NCBI RefSeq assembly: GCF_005239225.2
Contig: NC_133287.1
Coordinates: 2,647,493-2,711,492, forward strand
From: Populus alba
Lineage: Eukaryota > Streptophyta > Magnoliopsida > Malpighiales > Salicaceae
Direction of reading: 5' to 3'
Length of the DNA: 64,000 nucleotides
Part shown: piece after piece, positions 59,931-64,000 of the stretch
How the letters are laid out: each line of letters starts with the position of its first letter
Position numbering within the stretch: position 1 is the first letter of the stretch
Position numbers and translations under genes: made by a program
Notes under the pieces: model-generated
What the model was told of the DNA's origin: nothing
What the model saw: only the letters and a program-made list of their open reading frames with translations
The model's database searches: none

Positions 59931-61282
59931 TCTTTCCTAAAATGTAGACCTCAGAAATCGAAATGTTTGAAGTGAAAGCTGAATATGAGCACATTGAGTG
60001 TACCTAACAGCCTGTTTATTTTTGTTTTTGAAAAGTATTTTAAAAAAAAAATTAATTTTTTTTATTTTTTATTTTAAAACTTTTAAATATTTTCAAAGCA
60101 TTTTAATATGCTGATATTAAAAATATTTTTTTAGAAAAATAAAAAATATATTATTTTAATATATTTTTAAATAAAAATATTTTAAAAAATAATTACTATT
60201 AAGGTGTATTTGGAAGTATGATTATGGTTATTTTTTAAAGTGTTTTTCATTCAGAAAAGTATAGTAATAATATTTTTTTAAAAAAAATTAATATATTAAA
60301 TTAATTTTAAAATATCAAAAATATATTAATTTTAAAAAAAAATTAAAATATTTTAGTGGTTGTGGGTTAGATGCGATTTGATGATTTTGTACATCATGGT
60401 CAAGTGATGTGACTAATTATCAGGATTTTAATAAAATTGTGAGAGGTAAGACCATTGATGCAATGTCCCTTGAATTATTAAAAGAAAAATTATTATTTTT
60501 CAAAAAAATAAACATTAAATTATTATAAAATTTAACAAACTTGAAAAACCTATATAAAATCCTTGGCATTTTAGTATATGTCTCTAGATTACTGCACGTG
60601 TTATATTACGGGTGGATTCAAATTCTTTTTAACATTTTTTTTTAGATATTACTAATATTTTTTTAGTAAAAAATTAATTTTGAATAATGTGGGAATTGAC
60701 TCAATATAATCTTAATGTTAAAAAATAAAATTGAAATTGAAAAAAAAAAAATATAAATTGTTAAAAAAAAACCAAAAAAATATTATTCTATTATTTCAAG
60801 AAGAGGATACAGTAAAATATTATTTTTTAATAATAATAATAATAATAATTTCAATCTTTTTAGATTTTTTTTAAAGCATTTATGTATTTAGCATTTAACC
60901 ATATAAACAACAATGAATGGTATAATATCAAGGGAATGAAAAGGAGAATTCAATAGAAAATACTCCACCTTTTTATTATGAGTTTTTGTATTAGATTCAA
61001 TGCATTTCTGATCACACAAACCTTGTTACAACTAAAAAATAAATAAAAATACAGAGCATAAAAAACATAACAACACATGTATCAAACTTAAACAGGAAAC
61101 ATACATAACAACACAAATATGTTTTTTGTATGGTTAAAAAGTTTTTTAGACCTCCTCATCACTGCTCGTGAATTAAATTCACTGATTACAGTGTTAGCAT
61201 ACTCCAGTAAACTAGTTAATTTTTATGCTAACAAAATATAAAAAACACCAGCTGCTAATTTTGTAGGGAGTAGACAATAGCC
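59931..61282. other. AT-rich spacer before ENT relic D
   Basis: 60010-60350 is MITE-like AT-rich sequence with a poorly defined terminus near CCTGTTTATTTTTG. 60600-60900 is simple AT-rich, with (AAT)n at about 60830-60848. No gene. Confidence 0.5.
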
Positions 61283-61895
61283 ATGACTACTACTGTCAAG
61301 GGCATTGAGACTCCAGTTGTGCTCAGACTTTGTCATAATCAGTAAAAGAACTATATTTATTCAATTTCTTGGAGTCCAGGGAAAAAAAATAAAGCGTTGT
61401 AAGTTTGCAGGATTCTTGGACTTGGGTCCCTTGCAGCATGGAACAGATTGTTAACCATAGAAAAATTTTAGCATGCATGGGACATCTAAAACAATCTCCA
61501 GCTGGTCGGAGATATTTCAGGTCTGCACTTGTTCTGGTTGCAGTGCACAAGGTGGGGGATCTTATATCAAGATACATTCCCCTTGTGAAATATGGTGATC
61601 ATCGGGATAATAAATGGTTGCCTCGCCAGGTGCATCCTTGCAGTGACACGATTACGGTGATCATCGGGATAATACATTCCCCTTGTGAAGGTTACACGAT
61701 TAGTCAATACACTAGTTATGATGTGCAACAAAAGCATATATTTTTAGTGTTTTTGGTGATTAATGCTCTTGTTTTTTTGGTTTTGTCGAGACGTGAGCAA
61801 GATAGGGTAATCTGCTTATGGTTTTCCTTTTAGGAGGCTTATTTGCTGGAGTTTACCTTGATTGGCTGTGGCTCATAGGTGAAGGCAGCTTCTGA
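61283..61895 (+). pseudogene. ENT pseudogene (copy D), exons 3-7 missing
   Basis: ATGACTACTACTGTCAAGGG (61283) matches ENT exon 1. GTCCAGGGAAAAAAAATAAA introduces an exon 2 copy (GFLGLGSLAAWN-like) with a TAA inside. Sequence then jumps to an exon 8 fragment (LVLVAVHKVGDLISRYIPLV at about 61525-61590). Disordered sequence follows, including a second copy of GTGATCATCGGGATAATA joined to CATTCCCCTTGTGAAGG. It ends with an exon 9 remnant (TACCTTGATTGGCTGTGGCT, stop at 61893-61895). Exons 3-7 are gone. Not functional. Confidence 0.85.
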
Positions 61896-64000
61896 AGATC
61901 CAAGTTCATGCCACCGATGATGAAAGTCCGTTCCCTTCTCTCCCAATTCAATGTTGATCAATGAGAACATCAATTATCAATAGCATGACAGAATTGATCG
62001 GATAAAGGAACAGCACTTTCACTGATGGGAGAAGCAACAGCAACAGAACCACCAGCGACACACCAAAGATATCAGGACGAAATGTAGAGGAATCTTATCG
62101 CTGCTCTGTGATTTTCTTACATGTTTTTGACACACAGTCATGCTAGATGAGCATCCCCCTAAAAGATCCGCTAGCGAATGTTGTCATGCTGATGTGAATT
62201 GAGAAGGCCTTTTGGCAAGTGATACCAAAAGAGAGGCCAAACATGATGATCTCACGCGCTAATACCACCGAAATGAATCAAATCACATCCAAGACTAAAG
62301 GCACAACCTGACACAGACATAATGAGCAACTAGTGCATTTATGTGAGGTGGTAATGCAAGTAGATAAATATCAGTGCAGAAAATTGTTAACATGGAAACT
62401 TAGTTGTGTAAGATATATACTCTATATTTCTACAGAGAATCCGAACCAAGTGATGATGAAGATGATTGTTGTTACTTAATTTTGGACCTCACGTGCTGAA
62501 GATGGTGTATACCTCTTTTGAATGCAATGTAGGAGTTTAACTCATGTTCACTAGAAAATTGACAAATAATTTTTTTTTTTCGAAACCTTGTTTGAGTTGT
62601 TTTCTGCTCTTTCCCTTTGCTACCAAAATTGTCAAGTTTTCTTAGGTTGATCAGGAGTCTTCATAATGCTAAATTCGTTCCTTCTTTATCTGATCTTTAA
62701 TGTTGAATAAATCCTTCAGAATTTGCACTAAAACAAAAATTGGTTCTACTGTTGTTGCAATTTTTTACTCCAACTTACGATATCTGACCATCCTAGTTAT
62801 ATTCTGTCACTAATGACATATTGAAAATTAACATACACCTTTATTAGGTCTTAGGGATAATTGTTCTTAGGGCATATTCTCAATCAGATTTGGATGCTCA
62901 ACAATGTCAGATTAAGAACCTTTTTGACCAACTAGATTATTGCTAAATTCTGTTCTCTAAAACAATTTTATCTCACTTCGACTCCTTCATCAAATTTGTA
63001 GTCCTGAATGTGTAGATAATTTTGGGCTTTTGAATTGCTTGATTTCGATATCAGAAGTTCAAGATATTCCCATTTGAATATCTAATGAGAAGGTAGAGAA
63101 TTCTGCCGCAAGAAGAATACTGAACCGAGTTTGTACTAAAAACCTCTATTTCCATCCATCTCAGGCCTGTCATCGAGCATCTCAAGCCCATCCATGAGTG
63201 TGCTAGTCCATCCACAAGTTGGGAAAATATTGGTCCTCCTCACACCTAAATGGATATTACAAATCTCAAGTTGGATGAGTTGTGGTGGTGTTGCAGACCT
63301 TTCAATAAGTGTTCCAGACCCTTCAACGAGTTGAGATAATTATTAGAAATAGTTACATATTATTATATGATATGTGAATTATAAATATATGTATACTTAG
63401 TTTAATTTTTAATAAAATGTTATGTTAATTCTTGGTTTAATTTTATTACTTATGACTGAAGATGTTATGAGTTGTTTATTTAAATTGTGTTTTGACGCTG
63501 GAAAATTGGTTATTTGATTTTATGAATTGTGGTTTTTTAGGTAGGAAGTTAATGACAGAAGAAATTGTATTAGAGAGAGTCTTTTAGTTGAGTTGCAGAT
63601 TTCTGCATTTCGAGTGCTGTAATTGGTATTCGTGACTCTCGAGTCACGAATGAAGAATACGATTATCAAGTCATAAAATATTATCTGCGATTCGATGAAG
63701 TATGTTAAATCCCTAAATATTTCTTTTGCTTGTGTTATTGTAGTAATTTTTTTACAACTGTTCTAAGTATCCTAAATAGTACTATACTCAATCATGTATT
63801 GAGTACATATACAGTCACAAAATAAGAGCCATGTCTTCCAGGAATCTTTAACAGATAACAGAAACTTTTCTTTAAAGCATGTCAAGGTCCCCCACAACTC
63901 TGTATCACTGATTGCACCTCACTCCTACGATACTCTCCTGGCTTATTCTAAATTGTGGTTGAAATTCCCCAGCTTCCGGACATCAATGGTTCTACCAATA
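61896..64000. other. Unassigned, repeat-like region to the window end
   Basis: 61896-62200 probably retains ENT 3' flank. 62520-63900 is less AT-rich than the spacers but has no stable reading frame; it resembles retrotransposon-derived sequence in style, without a PBS, TG...CA boundary or target duplication that I can see. Confidence 0.4.
63626..63660. repeat. Palindrome with 11-bp arms
   Basis: ATTCGTGACTC (63628-63638), TC, then GAGTCACGAAT (63641-63651). An outer GTATTC/GAATAC pair (63626-63631 and 63655-63660) extends the symmetry with a short bulge. Confidence 0.85.

Noticed and set aside
62000..64000. A further LTR retrotransposon
   Set aside because: The sequence has the general style of an LTR, but no TG...CA boundary, PBS, polypurine tract or target duplication could be shown.

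Overview
This is a plant nuclear DNA window. Genes have spliceosomal introns, intergenic DNA is very AT-rich, and it is littered with LTR fragments, hAT-like and other MITEs, tRNA-derived SINEs and AT microsatellites. Protein sequences and repeat families look like a woody rosid, most likely Populus or another Salicaceae. That assignment is inference from recognised sequence, not from a search. No bacterial, organellar, CRISPR or viral block was seen.

Layout: (1) 1-8.7 kb, gene-rich, all plus strand: the 3' two-thirds of a kinesin-14 motor gene of the ATK type, a three-exon atypical thioredoxin of the CXXS1 type (active site WCMPS), and a five-exon bHLH gene of the ILR3/bHLH115 (IVc) clade with a GC-AG intron. 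(2) 9.2-19.2 kb, decayed genes and transposons: a truncated TauE/SafE-family pseudogene (minus), a broken DUF26 cysteine-rich secretory protein gene (plus), a reverse-transcriptase-associated RNase H relic (minus), a rearranged fold-back LTR element with a 1.64-kb solo LTR nested in it, and an hAT-like non-autonomous element. (3) 22.3-23.7 kb: a complete six-exon D-type cyclin of the CYCD6;1 type (minus). (4) 24.9-27.8 kb: AT-rich tandem repeats in two facing orientations. (5) 28-36 kb: AT-rich DNA without a gene I can support. (6) 36.2-37.6 kb: a two-exon PB1-domain gene (minus). (7) 38-47 kb: repeats, SINEs and two strong palindromes. (8) 47.2-61.9 kb: a tandem family of equilibrative nucleoside transporter genes (ENT3-like). 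Two copies look full length (423 and 424 aa), one is a terminal-exon relic and one is a pseudogene lacking the middle exons. An inverted pair of decayed, unidentified coding fragments brackets the first copy. (9) 61.9-64 kb: low-complexity and repeat-like DNA.

The intact genes do not form a pathway, as is usual for a plant chromosome; the ENT cluster is the only functionally coherent group. The most unusual observations are a splice-acceptor loss in the second ENT gene with an in-frame rescue site 18 nt upstream, the inverted coding relics around the first ENT gene, the head-to-head LTR structure with its datable nested insertion, and a SINE family whose three clear copies all end in (TA)n tracts with target duplications of varying clarity. 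Exon boundaries were placed by eye from reading frame, splice dinucleotides and family conservation.
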